DNA of 64,000 nucleotides. Source: an uncultured Spirochaetales bacterium. Its GTDB lineage: Bacteria > Spirochaetota > Spirochaetia > Sphaerochaetales > Sphaerochaetaceae. A program made the translations under genes and the position numbers. Positions 1 through 10,568 of the stretch are shown one piece after another (the stretch's first letter is position 1; each line of letters starts with the position of its first letter). Where the stretch lies: NCBI GenBank assembly GCA_949295125.1, contig CASFJV010000046.1, forward strand, positions 62,001-126,000, in the 5' to 3' direction. Under the pieces are notes generated by a model that was not told where the DNA came from, ran no database searches, and saw only the letters and a program-made list of their open reading frames with translations.

Positions 1-1027
1 AAAGCCCTTCATCCATTGCCTCTTTCCAGATCTTCTGGGTGGCAGGGATTATGATGCACCTCACACCAGGATGTACTTTCCTTCCCTTAAGGATCTCTGC
101 AGCAGCTCTCATATCGCTGATGCGTCCATTAGTGCAGGAGCCAATCACAACCTGGTCTATTTTTATTGAGGATGAATCCTTCACAAGGTGTGTGTTCTCA
201 GGCAGATGAGGATAGCTCACAGTAAGATCGATTGAGCCCAGGTCAATATCAATTACTTCTGAATATTCTGCATCATCATCTGCATTAAAGATCTTCGGTT
301 CCTTTGCCCCTGATTGCCTTAAATACTCCAGAGTCTTCCCATCAACTGGGAATATCCCTGCCTTTCCGCCTGCTTCTATGGCCATGTTGGAGATGGTGAA
401 CCTGTCATCCATTGAGAGCTCCTTAACACCCTCTCCAGAAAACTCCAGGCTCTTATAGAGTGCGCCATCAACTCCAATCATGCCGATCAGGTGGAGTATG
501 ACATCCTTTCCTGTAACATATTTTTTGAGTTTGCCGGTCAGGTTGACCTTAATTGTTTCAGGAACCTTGAACCAGGCCTTTCCCGTTGCCATTCCGCATG
601 CCATGTCCGTTGATCCAACTCCGGTTGAGAAGGCTCCAAGGGCTCCATAGGTGCATGTATGGCTGTCTGCTCCGATTACGACATCTCCAGCTGTAACAAG
701 CCCTTTTTCCGGCAAAAGTGCATGTTCTATGCCCATGCGCCCTACTTCAAAATAGTTTTTGATATCCTCTGATTTTGCAAAAGAACGCACACATGCGCAC
801 TGCTCTGCAGCCTTGATATCCTTGTTTGGAACAAAGTGATCCGGAACAAGTGCGATCTTTTCCTTATCAAAGACATGATCCTTCCCGAACTTCGGGAATT
901 CCCTGATGGCCACAGGGCTTGTAATGTCATTGCCAAGGACCATATCCAGGTTAGCCATTATAAGCTGGCCTGGATGCACTTCACTTAAGCCTGCCCCATG
1001 GGCAAGGATCTTTTCTGTCATGTTCAT
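1..1027 (-). CDS. leuC: 3-isopropylmalate dehydratase large subunit (partial, runs off the left edge)
   Basis: Isomerises 2- to 3-isopropylmalate in leucine synthesis with a small subunit (LeuD) and a 4Fe-4S cluster. About 342 codons are visible, beginning [11 protein letters not shown]; the remainder lies outside the window. Aconitase-family motifs [10 protein letters not shown] and GSCTNGR are readable, the latter carrying one cluster cysteine; the other two would lie in the missing C-terminal part. The N-terminus resembles the shorter (about 420-residue) LeuC/homoaconitase-like type. The start ATG overlaps the leuA stop by one base (TGATG) and has an AAGGAG ribosome site 8 bases upstream, so it is the last visible gene of the ilvN-ilvC-leuA-leuC operon. 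Confidence 0.93.
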   Translation of the reverse strand, partial: MNMTEKILAHGAGLSEVHPGQLIMANLDMVLGNDITSPVAIREFPKFGKDHVFDKEKIALVPDHFVPNKDIKAAEQCACVRSFAKSEDIKNYFEVGRMGIEHALLPEKGLVTAGDVVIGADSHTCTYGALGAFSTGVGSTDMACGMATGKAWFKVPETIKVNLTGKLKKYVTGKDVILHLIGMIGVDGALYKSLEFSGEGVKELSMDDRFTISNMAIEAGGKAGIFPVDGKTLEYLRQSGAKEPKIFNADDDAEYSEVIDIDLGSIDLTVSYPHLPENTHLVKDSSSIKIDQVVIGSCTNGRISDMRAAAEILKGRKVHPGVRCIIIPATQKIWKEAMDEGL

Positions 1028-2628
1028 CAGTTGAGCTCCTTCTGATCTGTATGATCCCTAAGCATATCGTTTTCAAAACTCATCTGGGCAGCAGTCTCCC
1101 TGCTTCCGATTGATTTTGACTCATCGTTAAGCATCTTGTTGATTGCATTGATGCAGGCAAGGATGCTTGCCTCAATGATGTCAGTTGATACACCGCGTCC
1201 CCTGTATACCCCGCTCTGGTCAGAGATCTTCACGAAAACCTCTCCCAGTGCGTCACGGTCCTCGGTAACAGCAGTGAGCTGGTACTCCTCAAGTGCGAAC
1301 GGATGCCTGATGATCTTCTCCACACATCTTAAAGAGGCATATACCGGTCCTGTTCCGCTTGCAACATCCTGATAGATCTTTTCATTGTTTTTCTTCAGCG
1401 AAATGCAGGCTGTGCTTGTCATCTTGTTTCCGCTGTTCACGACGAAGGAATCAAGAGCCCATGTCTGCGTTGCAGGATTCTCCTGAGCCTCAACAAGGGC
1501 AATCAGGTCCTTGTCCGTGATATTCTTCTTCCTGTCACATGTCCTCTTGAATTCTGCAAAAAGCGCATCTTCCCTCTCTTTTGTGAGGTTATACCCAAGC
1601 TCAGCCATTTTCTTTGAGAAGGCATGCTGGCCTGAGTGCTTGCCAAGGACAAGGTTTGTCTTGACAACCCCTACGCTTTCTGGAGTCATGATCTCATAAG
1701 TGAGGCTGTTTGCCATCATTCCATGCTGGTGGATTCCAGATTCATGTGCAAAGGCATTATCTCCTACAATTGCCTTTGAAGGATTGATCTTAACACCTGT
1801 TGTGCTTGAAAGGAGGCGTGCAGTCCTTGCAATTTCCTCAGTAACTATTCCTGTGTAGAAACCGAACTTGTCCTGCCTGGTCTTCAACGCCATCACGATC
1901 TCTTCAAGAGCTGCGTTTCCTGCCCTTTCACCGATTCCGCAGATCGTGCATTCAACCTGCCTTGCACCTGCTTCAATGCCGGCAATCGTGTTAGCCACAG
2001 CCAGGCCCAGGTCATTGTGGTTGTGCATGCTCAGCACTGCCTTGTCTATGTCCTTCACATGCTGCTTTACATATGAAATCATGTTGGCAATCTCAGATGG
2101 AGTTGAATATCCTACTGTATCCGGAAGATTAATTGTAGTTGCTCCACACTCGATTGCTATCTCAACAGCCTTGCATAGGTAGTCAAGGTCTGTCCTGCTT
2201 GCATCCTCGCAGGAAAACTCTATGTCATCACAGAGGCTTTTTGCATATGAGACATTCTCCCTGATCCTCTCAAGTGCCTCTTCCCTGCTCATCTTGAGCT
2301 TATACTCAAGGTGAAGGTCACTGGTTGCCAGGAAGACATGGATCCTTGGATGCTTTGCATTCTTCACTGCATTCCATGCAGCATCGATATCCTTTTTCAG
2401 TGCGCGTGCAAGGGATGCGACAACTGGGCGCTCTACGGCAGAGGCAATTGCCTCAACCGATTCGAAATCGCCGGGGGAAGAGATGGCAAATCCAGCTTCA
2501 ATAATATCTACGCCTAGAGCTTCGAGCTGGCGTGCCATCCTGATTTTCTCTTCCAGGTTCATACTGTAGCCCGGAGCCTGTTCTCCATCCCGGAGCGTGG
2601 TATCGAATATGTAAACTCTCTCTGCCAT
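1027..2628 (-). CDS. leuA: 2-isopropylmalate synthase
   Basis: Condenses 2-oxoisovalerate with acetyl-CoA, the first committed step to leucine. The 533 residues match the usual two-part layout: an N-terminal HMGL-like TIM barrel starting with [13 protein letters not shown], metal-binding HNHNDLG, and HESGIHQHG, then a C-terminal LeuA regulatory domain from about residue 390 that normally gives leucine feedback inhibition. It lies 21 bases downstream of ilvC and overlaps leuC by one base. The very similar citramalate synthases have the same fold, but the linkage to ilvC, ilvN and leuC favours LeuA. Confidence 0.93.
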   Translation of the reverse strand: MAERVYIFDTTLRDGEQAPGYSMNLEEKIRMARQLEALGVDIIEAGFAISSPGDFESVEAIASAVERPVVASLARALKKDIDAAWNAVKNAKHPRIHVFLATSDLHLEYKLKMSREEALERIRENVSYAKSLCDDIEFSCEDASRTDLDYLCKAVEIAIECGATTINLPDTVGYSTPSEIANMISYVKQHVKDIDKAVLSMHNHNDLGLAVANTIAGIEAGARQVECTICGIGERAGNAALEEIVMALKTRQDKFGFYTGIVTEEIARTARLLSSTTGVKINPSKAIVGDNAFAHESGIHQHGMMANSLTYEIMTPESVGVVKTNLVLGKHSGQHAFSKKMAELGYNLTKEREDALFAEFKRTCDRKKNITDKDLIALVEAQENPATQTWALDSFVVNSGNKMTSTACISLKKNNEKIYQDVASGTGPVYASLRCVEKIIRHPFALEEYQLTAVTEDRDALGEVFVKISDQSGVYRGRGVSTDIIEASILACINAINKMLNDESKSIGSRETAAQMSFENDMLRDHTDQKELN

Positions 2629-2649
2629 CTTTTTCCTCCAATCCTGTTT

Positions 2650-3648
<999 letters not shown>

Positions 3649-3659
3649 TCACTCCTTAT

Positions 3660-4202
3660 CTAATTCTCTATTTCTCCATAGTCCTCTTCGTGTCCGATCT
3701 CTATCAGCGATCTGGAGCCGCGCTCGAGGGCTGTAATTCCTGTGCGGGACATCTCAACAATGCCATATGGCCTTATCAGGGCCATGAAAGAATCGAGCTT
3801 TTCCAGGCTGCCAGTCAGCATCATTGTGATTGTAGTCGGTGTCACATCGATTATCTTGCTCTTGAATATTTCTCCGATCTCAACGATCTCAGTCCTTGTC
3901 TTGTCACCTGCCTTGATCTTAACCAGCACAAGCTCCCTCTGCAGGGATCCATGCTCTGTCATCTCAAATACCCTGATGACATCCACAAGCTTCTCAACCT
4001 GCCTCTTTATCTGGTCAACGATCTGCCTGTCTGCTGTAACGACGATTGTAATGCGGCTTATCTTCTGGTTTTCAGTCTCCCCTACAGAAAGTGCATCAAT
4101 GTTGTATCCCCTGCGTGAAAAGAGGCCGACAACGCGCATGAGGACTCCTGAACGGTTATTTACCAGTATAGCCAGAGTATAACGTTTTTTATCATCTTCC
4201 AT
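3660..4202 (-). CDS. ilvN: Acetolactate synthase small (regulatory) subunit
   Basis: Regulatory subunit of acetohydroxyacid synthase; its ACT domain binds valine and tunes the catalytic IlvB subunit. The 180-residue protein starts MEDDKKRYTLAILVNN, followed by the typical SGVLMRVVGLFSRRGYNIDAL ACT core and a second ACT-like C-terminal domain. I chose the ATG at 4202 because a strong AAGGAGGTG ribosome site lies 7 bases upstream; a longer open frame runs back into the attenuator and is not coding. No catalytic ilvB is adjacent: the leader and terminator directly precede this gene, so ilvB must be encoded elsewhere. Confidence 0.93.
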   Translation of the reverse strand: MEDDKKRYTLAILVNNRSGVLMRVVGLFSRRGYNIDALSVGETENQKISRITIVVTADRQIVDQIKRQVEKLVDVIRVFEMTEHGSLQRELVLVKIKAGDKTRTEIVEIGEIFKSKIIDVTPTTITMMLTGSLEKLDSFMALIRPYGIVEMSRTGITALERGSRSLIEIGHEEDYGEIEN

Positions 4203-4221
4203 TTTCCCACACCTCCTTCGA

Positions 4222-4257
4222 TAAAAAAAATAGCCCATGGAATTCTCCTCCACGGGC
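4222..4257 (-). terminator. Attenuator terminator of the ilv-leu operon
   Basis: On the minus strand GCCCGTGG (4257-4250) pairs with CCATGGGC (4240-4233), 8 bp with one G-U pair and a 9-base loop, followed at once by TATTTTTTTTAT. It is a textbook intrinsic terminator placed between the leader peptide and ilvN, 20 bases before the ilvN start. Confidence 0.85.
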
Positions 4258-4285
4258 CTATACAAAACATATACTGCAACCGTGG
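4250..4285 (-). promoter_or_regulatory. Antiterminator pairing of the ilv-leu attenuator
   Basis: CCACGG (4285-4280), two bases after the leader peptide stop codon, is exactly complementary to CCGTGG (4255-4250), which is also the 5' arm of the terminator. The two structures exclude each other. A ribosome finishing the leader would mask CCACGG and allow termination; one stalled upstream on Leu/Val codons would leave it free. The pairing is seen in the sequence; the regulation is inferred from known ilv and leu attenuators. Confidence 0.75.
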
Positions 4286-4286
4286 T

Positions 4287-4358
4287 TCAGCATGTAATGA
4301 GTAGGACTAGAACTAGCAGGGAAGAGAGAGATAATGTAAGATTGCAAATGCTTGTCAT
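4287..4358 (-). CDS. Leader peptide of the ilv-leu operon
   Basis: A 23-residue open frame, MTSICNLTLSLSSLLVLVLLITC, too short for routine gene calling. Eight of 23 residues are Leu, with two Val and two Ile, and the block LLVLVLLI (from codon 14) contains CTA, GTT, CTA, GTC, CTA and CTC codons. A GGAGG-like ribosome site lies upstream, though at 12 bases its spacing is long. The peptide ends just before the antiterminator arm. Composition, position and the mutually exclusive hairpins together mark it as a translation-dependent attenuation leader that senses leucine, valine and isoleucine charging. Confidence 0.8.
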   Translation of the reverse strand: MTSICNLTLSLSSLLVLVLLITC

Positions 4359-4400
4359 ATTACTTATTTTCTCCTCCCTGTGATGATATCTGATGCTTCA

Positions 4401-4430
4401 CTTTTACTCCAAAGAAATATCACGTGTCAA
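4401..4430 (-). promoter_or_regulatory. Promoter candidate of the ilv-leu operon
   Basis: A perfect -35 TTGACA (4430-4425) is followed after 18 bases by TAAAAG (4406-4401), a four-of-six -10 match. It would start a transcript about 36 bases before the leader peptide. Confidence 0.5.
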
Positions 4431-4651
4431 CATCATTTTCTTAAATTTTTCATCCATTCTGAAACTTTTATGCTATAATTTGAATAATTATGCAGATTTC
4501 ATCCATTCTATTTTCTTCTGGCAGAAAAGCATATTCAATATGAAGTTTCACGGATGAAAAACAATTGTTATTGATAAAGATATTTATGAAGTATTTTAGT
4601 CACTTATTCTCTATTTTCAAGGGAAAAAGCAGAAATAAGATTAATTCTTGA

Positions 4652-5985
4652 TTGAAGTTTGGGAACCGTGGTGACCTACTCTCCAGCCTGTCTCACATTG
4701 CATGAACCTTGGTATGGTGCTTCTTCTCACTCAAGACACCTGATGGCGTCAGTATCAATGAGCTATCCCCGCTAGCCCAGCGGTTCAGGATGCTTTTACC
4801 CTCATCCAGCAGGTTTCTTGCTGCGTTTTTGTCCCTATTGTGATGCGTACCACAACTAATGCATGTCCACTCCCGGTCCGATAGCTTCAGCTCATGATTC
4901 ACCTCATGGCACACCGAACATCTCTTGCTTGATGGAAAGAACTTATCGATCTTCACAAGAACCTTTCCTCGGCCATTCAGCTTATAGGCAAGCATGTCCC
5001 TAAGCATCCCATAGCCGTTATCATATACGCTTTTACCGTAATTCAAAGCCTTGGACATATGCTGAAGGTTTATATCCTCCACGATAACGGCATCGAAGTC
5101 TCTGGCAACATCATGGGACAGCTTGTGCAGGAAGTCCTTTCTCCTGTTCCTCGCCTTCTCATGAAGCTTCCCGATCCTGTGCTTCTGCTTCCAGTAGTTT
5201 GCTGAGCCATACATCATTCGTGAAAGCTTTCTCTGTTCCTTTGCAATTCTTCCCTCAAGATTGCGGTACCAGTGGATGTCTTCTTTCCTTATGTCATTCT
5301 CGCCTGATGCAGATACTGCAAGGGAAGGCATGGAGTAGTCAAAGGCTTCTAGCCTATCATACTTTTGGGCTTTCTCCTTTTGTTCCACTTCTACATCGAA
5401 CACAAGTGATATGAAAAACTTACCGCTTGCCGTCTCCTTTATTGTCGCATGCTTCATCTTCCACTCATCCGGTATGCTACGGTGGAGTATGATGCGCACA
5501 AGTCCGAGCTTGGGCAGCTTGATGTAATTCTCAAAATCGCTTCTCGAAATTATCTTAAAACTTCTGTAATTGCAGTTTGTCGTATATGAACGCTTGTCCT
5601 TTCCCTTTTTCCTGAATTTAGGTGCCTTCCCTTTGGAAAACAGTATCCAGCACGACTTGTTCAGATCAAGCTGTGTGTTTGAAAGTGCCAATGAATCGAC
5701 TTCCTTGAGAAAGGGATTATCTTTCTTCAGATGGGCAGGTGTCGTATTGATGATCTTCCCTTTATTATTCTTTTCATAGTTTATTCTCTCTTCAAGAAGA
5801 CTGTTCCAGACAAAGCGGCAACAGCCGAAGGTTTTCCAGATCAGCACCTTCTGCTCCATTTCCGGTTTTATCCTGAACTCCATGCACTTGGAGATGATGT
5901 CATGTCCTTTTGGCATTATATGGCTCGCATTCATATTCATCTTAATAGTAATAAACCCCAGATTTGAGATTTCTAACGCACTTTT
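4652..5985 (-). mobile_element. IS605-family element carrying only tnpB
   Basis: The element holds a single orfB/tnpB gene and no tnpA transposase, so it would need a transposase in trans. On the minus strand the left flank reads TTGAT at 5990-5986, the kind of pentanucleotide these elements insert behind. The right side ends near TTCAA (about 4652), with a potential second TCAA a few bases on. The ends are inferred from these tetra/pentanucleotides only; there are no inverted repeats to check them, as expected for this family. It sits between the ilv-leu promoter and the purine operon, so it does not break a gene. Confidence 0.45.
4693..5940 (-). CDS. tnpB: TnpB (OrfB) RNA-guided nuclease of an IS605-family element
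   Basis: A 415-residue OrfB/TnpB protein. The N-terminal helix-turn-helix region begins near MEFRIKPEMEQKVLIW, and the RuvC-like C-terminal half has the three acidic residues in order: D in EAFDYSMPSLAV, E in AVIVEDINLQHM, and D in HNRDKNAARN. Between the last two a zinc ribbon is formed by CSVC and CISC. All key residues are intact, so it should be a working nuclease. Family members use an RNA from the 3' end of the gene plus right end, with the guide just outside the element; here that guide would lie just below position 4652 on the minus strand. The exact start is uncertain; no clear ribosome site precedes the first ATG. Confidence 0.88.
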   Translation of the reverse strand: MNMNASHIMPKGHDIISKCMEFRIKPEMEQKVLIWKTFGCCRFVWNSLLEERINYEKNNKGKIINTTPAHLKKDNPFLKEVDSLALSNTQLDLNKSCWILFSKGKAPKFRKKGKDKRSYTTNCNYRSFKIISRSDFENYIKLPKLGLVRIILHRSIPDEWKMKHATIKETASGKFFISLVFDVEVEQKEKAQKYDRLEAFDYSMPSLAVSASGENDIRKEDIHWYRNLEGRIAKEQRKLSRMMYGSANYWKQKHRIGKLHEKARNRRKDFLHKLSHDVARDFDAVIVEDINLQHMSKALNYGKSVYDNGYGMLRDMLAYKLNGRGKVLVKIDKFFPSSKRCSVCHEVNHELKLSDREWTCISCGTHHNRDKNAARNLLDEGKSILNRWASGDSSLILTPSGVLSEKKHHTKVHAM

Positions 5986-6308
5986 ATCAAAAATATGACA
6001 ATTTTTTATTCTGATTTTCCATTCATCTCCATATTTCTCTACTCTTAGAAAGTGGTGAATTCAGGAGTTTTATGCTTAATCTTTTATTTTGTGCTTTTTT
6101 ATGGCAATATTGCAAAAGTCAATAATCTCCTTAGTTGAATTGTTGCAAAAACTACATATTTTGTTGCATTTTCCATTAATGGGTTTTCATGTATTTTGAA
6201 ATATGTCTTTTTTCTTTCATTTTGCAACAGAAATACAACAGAAAATATCTATTCATGCAAAAGTTTTTCGTATATGTTTAGAACATACCATTACTTTGGA
6301 GAAGAAAG
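5986..6308. other. AT-rich region upstream of the purine operon with repeated TGTTGCA motifs
   Basis: No gene is visible. The stretch holds TGTTGCAAAA (6141-6150), TGTTGCA (6162-6168) and the inverted copy TTTTGCAACA (6220-6229), then a perfect 6-bp inverted repeat TATGTT-TAG-AACATA (6273-6287) about 20 bases before purE. These could be operators for the purine operon. No clean -35/-10 pair stands out. Confidence 0.4.
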
Positions 6309-6797
6309 TTGAAAAAGGTTGCAATCATTATGGGAAGCGCTTCAGATAAGGAAGTGGCTGCCGTTGCAGTAGAGACTTTGAAAGCTCTTGGCGTGCCTTA
6401 TACGGTACGGGTTCTCAGCGCACACCGAACTCCAGAAGAAGCCACAGAATTCGCAAAATCACTTGAAAAGGAAAACTACGGAGCAGCAATCACAATTGCT
6501 GGAAAAGCTGCACACCTTGGAGGTGTCGTAGCAGCCAATACACTTCTTCCTGTCATCGGAATACCTGTAAAAGGCTCAGATCTTGGAGGACTTGATGCCC
6601 TGCTCTCTACAGTGCAGATGCCGCCAGGAATTCCTGTTGCATCAATGGCAATCAACGGAGCCAGGAACGCAGCACTTTTTGCTGCTGAGATAATAGCTGT
6701 GGAAGACACAGAGCTTAGGGAGAAACTGGAAAAAGACCGCATAAGGATGAAAGAAAGCGTCCTTGAGGCAGATAAGGAAATTGAGGAGAGCTTATGA
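6309..6797 (+). CDS. purE: N5-carboxyaminoimidazole ribonucleotide mutase / AIR carboxylase
   Basis: Makes carboxyaminoimidazole ribonucleotide in purine synthesis. The 162-residue protein has the family motifs [14 protein letters not shown] and [18 protein letters not shown]. It starts with TTG; the upstream GGAG at 6298 and the conserved KKVAIIMGS beginning support this. No purK is found in the operon, so either purK lies elsewhere or the enzyme acts directly on CO2 (class II); the AHLGG segment looks closer to class I, so I leave this open. First gene of an eight-gene operon; it overlaps purC by four bases (ATGA). Confidence 0.92.
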   Translation: MKKVAIIMGSASDKEVAAVAVETLKALGVPYTVRVLSAHRTPEEATEFAKSLEKENYGAAITIAGKAAHLGGVVAANTLLPVIGIPVKGSDLGGLDALLSTVQMPPGIPVASMAINGARNAALFAAEIIAVEDTELREKLEKDRIRMKESVLEADKEIEESL

Positions 6798-7507
6798 AAC
6801 TGGAACAGATGTATGAGGGAAAAGCAAAGAAAGTGTTTGCAACCGATAATCCTGATGAATGCATTGTATCCTACAAGGATGATGCAACAGCATTCAATGG
6901 GCTAAAGAAGGGAACCATCAGGGGAAAGGGGGAGATCAACAACCGTCTTACAAACTACTTCATGAAGAAGCTTGAGGAGGAAGCGGGAGTTCCGACACAT
7001 TTCATTGAAGAACTCTCTCCAACTGATACCCTTGTGAAGAAAGTCAGGATAGTCCCTCTTGAAGTCATTGTCAGGAATGTGATTGCAGGAAGCCTTTCAA
7101 AGAGGCTTGGAGCACCTGAGGGAACAGAACTTAAATGCCCTGTCCTTGAGTTCTGCTATAAGGATGACGAGCTTGGGGATCCGATGGTCAATGATTACCA
7201 CATCCTTGCTATGGGATGGACAGATAAGGAGACACTTGAAAAGATCAAGGAATATGCATTCAAAGTTAATGACTATCTGAAGAATTTCTTCAGCAAAATA
7301 GGAATTGACCTGATCGATTTCAAGCTGGAATTTGGAATTACCAGCGGCGGAGAGCTAGTGCTTGCAGATGAAATCAGTCCGGACACATGCCGTTTCTGGG
7401 ACAGCAAGACAAAGGAAAAGCTTGATAAGGACCGTTTCCGCCGTGATCTTGGAGATGTGGAGGGCGCTTACCAGGAAATAATAAAGCGTGTATTTTCACA
7501 TGAATGA
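6794..7507 (+). CDS. purC: SAICAR synthase
   Basis: Ligates aspartate to carboxyaminoimidazole ribonucleotide using ATP. The 237 residues fit the family, starting [16 protein letters not shown], with [10 protein letters not shown], the conserved [12 protein letters not shown] and the [12 protein letters not shown] segment. It overlaps purE by four bases and purF by eight, which suggests translational coupling. Confidence 0.95.
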   Translation: MKLEQMYEGKAKKVFATDNPDECIVSYKDDATAFNGLKKGTIRGKGEINNRLTNYFMKKLEEEAGVPTHFIEELSPTDTLVKKVRIVPLEVIVRNVIAGSLSKRLGAPEGTELKCPVLEFCYKDDELGDPMVNDYHILAMGWTDKETLEKIKEYAFKVNDYLKNFFSKIGIDLIDFKLEFGITSGGELVLADEISPDTCRFWDSKTKEKLDKDRFRRDLGDVEGAYQEIIKRVFSHE

Positions 7508-8945
7508 GATACATGAGGAATGCGGCCTTTTTGGAATTTCGCTGAGAAAGGAAAAGAAGATTGCGTACGATGCCTACTATGCCCTCTATGCACTTCAGCA
7601 CAGGGGGCAGGAGGGAGCTGGAATTGCAATAAGGCATGATGGCGTAATAACACTGCATAAGGATGCAGGGCTTGTAAATGAGGTATTTACCCCGCCCGTT
7701 CTTGCAGGACTGAGCGAAGGAGATAGTGCAATAGCACATGTGCGCTACAGCACAACAGGAGCAGACAGAAGACTTAATGCGCAGCCCCTGATGATAAACC
7801 ACCTCAAAGGGAGAATGGCAATAGCGCATAACGGGAACCTTACAAATGACAGTGAGCTCAGGGAGGAGCTTGAAAAAAAAGGTTCCATATTCCATACCAC
7901 AAGCGATACAGAAGTAATAGCATACACAATCACGAAGCACCGCCTGACATCAAAAACGCTTGAAGAAGCTGTATCCAAGACCATGGATGACATCAAAGGG
8001 GCATATTCCCTTCTTGTGATGAGTCCGACTAAGCTCATAGCAGCCAGGGATCCATGGGGATTCAGGCCGCTTTGCATGGGAAGATTTGAAGGCGGAATCG
8101 TCTTCTCTTCTGAAAGCTGTGCCTTTGATGCAATAGGAGCTGAATTCATAAGGGATGTGGAACCTGGTGAGATCATCTGCGTGCATGAGGATGGGACAAT
8201 AACGGAAGACAAATCCCATACGCATAAGGAGAAAAAGAGCTTCTGCGTATTTGAGTTCATTTACTTTGCACGCCCTGACAGCATTATTGACGGCTCATCA
8301 GTGCAGAGGGCAAGGCAGAGGGCAGGAGCATTCCTTGCTCTTGAAAGCCCTGTTCAGGCAGATATCGTTATAGGAGTGCCGGATTCAGGAATAGAGGCAG
8401 CTTTGGGCTATGCAAGGCAATCCGGAATTCCATATGGCATCGGCCTTATAAAGAACAAGTACATCGGACGCACGTTCATCAGTCCTGATCAGGATATCAG
8501 GGAAAACAGCGTGAGGATCAAGCTTAGCCCGGTCCGCTCTGCAGTTGAGGGAAAGCGCGTCGTATTAGTTGATGACTCGATTGTAAGGGGAACAACAAGC
8601 AAAAGGATTGTAAAGCTTTTAAGGGATGCCGGGGCAAAGGAAGTCCATTTCATGTCCTCAGCGCCGAAGTTCCTCTACCCATGCTATTTCGGGACGGACA
8701 TCGACTCAAGCGAGAACCTTTTTGCATATAAGTATTCAGATGAGGAGATGAAAGAGATCCTTGATGTGGATTCCCTGCATTTCCTTTCTGTCGAATCTGC
8801 AAGGAAGCTTACAGATAATGGGGAGCGCGGATTCTGCACTGCATGCTTTTCATCAGAATACCCTACCCCGCCACCTAAGAGCGGAAGCAAGGACCGCTAT
8901 AACCAGCCACTGAAGAAGGAGGGAAGAAGTGAGGAACAGCCATAG
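7500..8945 (+). CDS. purF: Amidophosphoribosyltransferase
   Basis: Transfers the glutamine amide to PRPP, the first committed step of purine synthesis. I chose the ATG at 7500 ([12 protein letters not shown]), which places the catalytic Cys at residue 8 behind a seven-residue propeptide that must be cleaved; a GTG at 7488 would make it longer. The N-terminal Ntn glutaminase continues with RYSTTG and HNGNL; the PRPP loop [14 protein letters not shown] follows near residue 360. The cysteines of PurF types that carry a 4Fe-4S cluster may include the CTACF motif near the C-terminus. It overlaps purC and purM. Confidence 0.94.
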   Translation: MNEIHEECGLFGISLRKEKKIAYDAYYALYALQHRGQEGAGIAIRHDGVITLHKDAGLVNEVFTPPVLAGLSEGDSAIAHVRYSTTGADRRLNAQPLMINHLKGRMAIAHNGNLTNDSELREELEKKGSIFHTTSDTEVIAYTITKHRLTSKTLEEAVSKTMDDIKGAYSLLVMSPTKLIAARDPWGFRPLCMGRFEGGIVFSSESCAFDAIGAEFIRDVEPGEIICVHEDGTITEDKSHTHKEKKSFCVFEFIYFARPDSIIDGSSVQRARQRAGAFLALESPVQADIVIGVPDSGIEAALGYARQSGIPYGIGLIKNKYIGRTFISPDQDIRENSVRIKLSPVRSAVEGKRVVLVDDSIVRGTTSKRIVKLLRDAGAKEVHFMSSAPKFLYPCYFGTDIDSSENLFAYKYSDEEMKEILDVDSLHFLSVESARKLTDNGERGFCTACFSSEYPTPPPKSGSKDRYNQPLKKEGRSEEQP

Positions 8946-9969
8946 TGAGAGCTATAAGGAAAGCGGCGTGGATATCGAGGCAGGATACAGGGCCGTTGAA
9001 CTTATGAAAGAGAGCGTACAGAAGACAAGGACCAGCCTCTCTTTTGATGAGATAGGAGGATTTGGCGGCGCTATAGACATCTCCGCAGTTGATGGCAATG
9101 TCCTTGTCAGCGGAACGGATGGAGTCGGCACAAAACTCAAAATTGCATTTCTTATGGACAGGCATGATACGGTTGGACGTGACTGCGTTGCAATGTGCGT
9201 AAATGATATCATATGCAGCGGAGCACGTCCCCTTCTCTTTTTAGACTACATCGCCTGCGGCAAGAACATACCGGAAAAGATAGCAACCATCGTAAAGGGT
9301 GTTGCAGATGGGTGCATAGATTCCATGTGTGCCCTTGTAGGGGGAGAGACTGCGGAGATGCCTGGCTTCTACAGCGAGGATGAATATGATCTTGCAGGGT
9401 TTTCAACCGGCATAGTAAGCAAGGAAAAGATGCTCAAGAAAGAGAACGTGAAGGAAAATGATGCAATCATTGCCCTATCCTCTTCCGGCGTCCACTCAAA
9501 CGGTTTTTCCCTTATAAGGAAAGTCTTTGGCATAGATGGGAATCCGGATGTGCTGAAAAACAGGTATCCTGAGCTCTGCGGAAAAACTCTTGGAGAAGTT
9601 CTTCTTGAGCCTACAAGGATATATGTGCGCCCAGTTCTCAGCCTCCTTGAGAAGGTTAATGTCAAGGCAATAAGCCACATAACAGGCGGAGGGTTCTACG
9701 AGAACATTCCCAGAAGCATTCCAGACGGATTTTCTGCGGTTATAAGGAAGAAGGATGTCAGAGTGCATCCGATCTTCATACTTATAGCAGAGACTGGATC
9801 AATTGATGAGCGCGACATGTTCAACACATTACATTTGGGTGTCGGCATGACCGTAATTGTTGATAGTAAGGTTGTGGAGAAGGCATTATCCATAATCAGG
9901 TCAATGGGCTTTGACGCTTACCATCTGGGCTTCATTGAAAAAAGGAAAGAGAGTGTTGTCCTATGGTAA
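8929..9969 (+). CDS. purM: Phosphoribosylformylglycinamidine cyclo-ligase (AIR synthase)
   Basis: Closes the imidazole ring of AIR using ATP. The 346-residue protein has the expected YKESGVDIEAG start, GFGG and LVSGTDGVGTK (the ATP-binding glycine-rich region), GGETAEMPG and ITGGGFYENIPR. The GTG start at 8929 follows AGGAGG by about 7 bases and overlaps the end of purF by 17 bases. It overlaps purN by seven bases. Confidence 0.95.
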   Translation: MRNSHSESYKESGVDIEAGYRAVELMKESVQKTRTSLSFDEIGGFGGAIDISAVDGNVLVSGTDGVGTKLKIAFLMDRHDTVGRDCVAMCVNDIICSGARPLLFLDYIACGKNIPEKIATIVKGVADGCIDSMCALVGGETAEMPGFYSEDEYDLAGFSTGIVSKEKMLKKENVKENDAIIALSSSGVHSNGFSLIRKVFGIDGNPDVLKNRYPELCGKTLGEVLLEPTRIYVRPVLSLLEKVNVKAISHITGGGFYENIPRSIPDGFSAVIRKKDVRVHPIFILIAETGSIDERDMFNTLHLGVGMTVIVDSKVVEKALSIIRSMGFDAYHLGFIEKRKESVVLW

Positions 9970-10568
9970 ATATAGCAGTGCTTACAAGCGGAGGTGGAAC
10001 AAACCTGGAAGCCATACTGAGATCTGAAGAATCAGGCAGGATAAAAAGCGGGAAGGTAGTCCTCGTAGTTGCAGACAGGGAGGGCTGCCAGTCTCTTAAG
10101 AGAGCTGAGAACCATAAGAGGAAGGCTGTTCTCCTTGATAAGAGAAAGCTCAGGAAAGCCTTTGAGGAAACACTGGTAAGGACACTTGAGGAAAACAGCA
10201 TTGACCTTATAGTCCTTGCAGGATTTCTATCCATACTTTCAGAGGATTTCACAAGGCTTTACAGCGGAAGGATCATAAACATCCACCCTTCCCTCATCCC
10301 ATCATTCTGCGGCAGGGGCTTTTATGGGCTTAAAGTGCATGAGGCAGCACTTGAAAGGGGTGTCAAGGTAACAGGGGCAACAGTCCATCTTGTGAATGAG
10401 ATACCGGATGGAGGAAAGATCCTCCTGCAGAAGGCAGTTGAGGTGAAAGAAGGAGACAGCCCGGAAATCCTTCAGCGCCGTGTAATGGAAGAGGCTGAAT
10501 GGATAATACTTCCAGAGGCAGTTGAATTGATGTCAAAAAAACTAAGTGAGGATAGAAATGACGATTAG
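9963..10568 (+). CDS. purN: Phosphoribosylglycinamide formyltransferase (folate-dependent)
   Basis: Adds a formyl group from 10-formyl-tetrahydrofolate to GAR. The 201 residues begin VNIAVLTSGGGTNLEAI. The catalytic triad region is complete: NIHPSLIPSF supplies Asn and His, and EIPDGGKIL supplies Asp. It overlaps purM and extends 11 bases into the following fusion gene. Confidence 0.95.
   Translation: MVNIAVLTSGGGTNLEAILRSEESGRIKSGKVVLVVADREGCQSLKRAENHKRKAVLLDKRKLRKAFEETLVRTLEENSIDLIVLAGFLSILSEDFTRLYSGRIINIHPSLIPSFCGRGFYGLKVHEAALERGVKVTGATVHLVNEIPDGGKILLQKAVEVKEGDSPEILQRRVMEEAEWIILPEAVELMSKKLSEDRNDD

Noticed and set aside
1136-2517. Open frames antisense to leuA
   Set aside because: They have no ribosome sites or family motifs and lie wholly inside a well-supported gene; this GC and codon pattern gives many such shadows.
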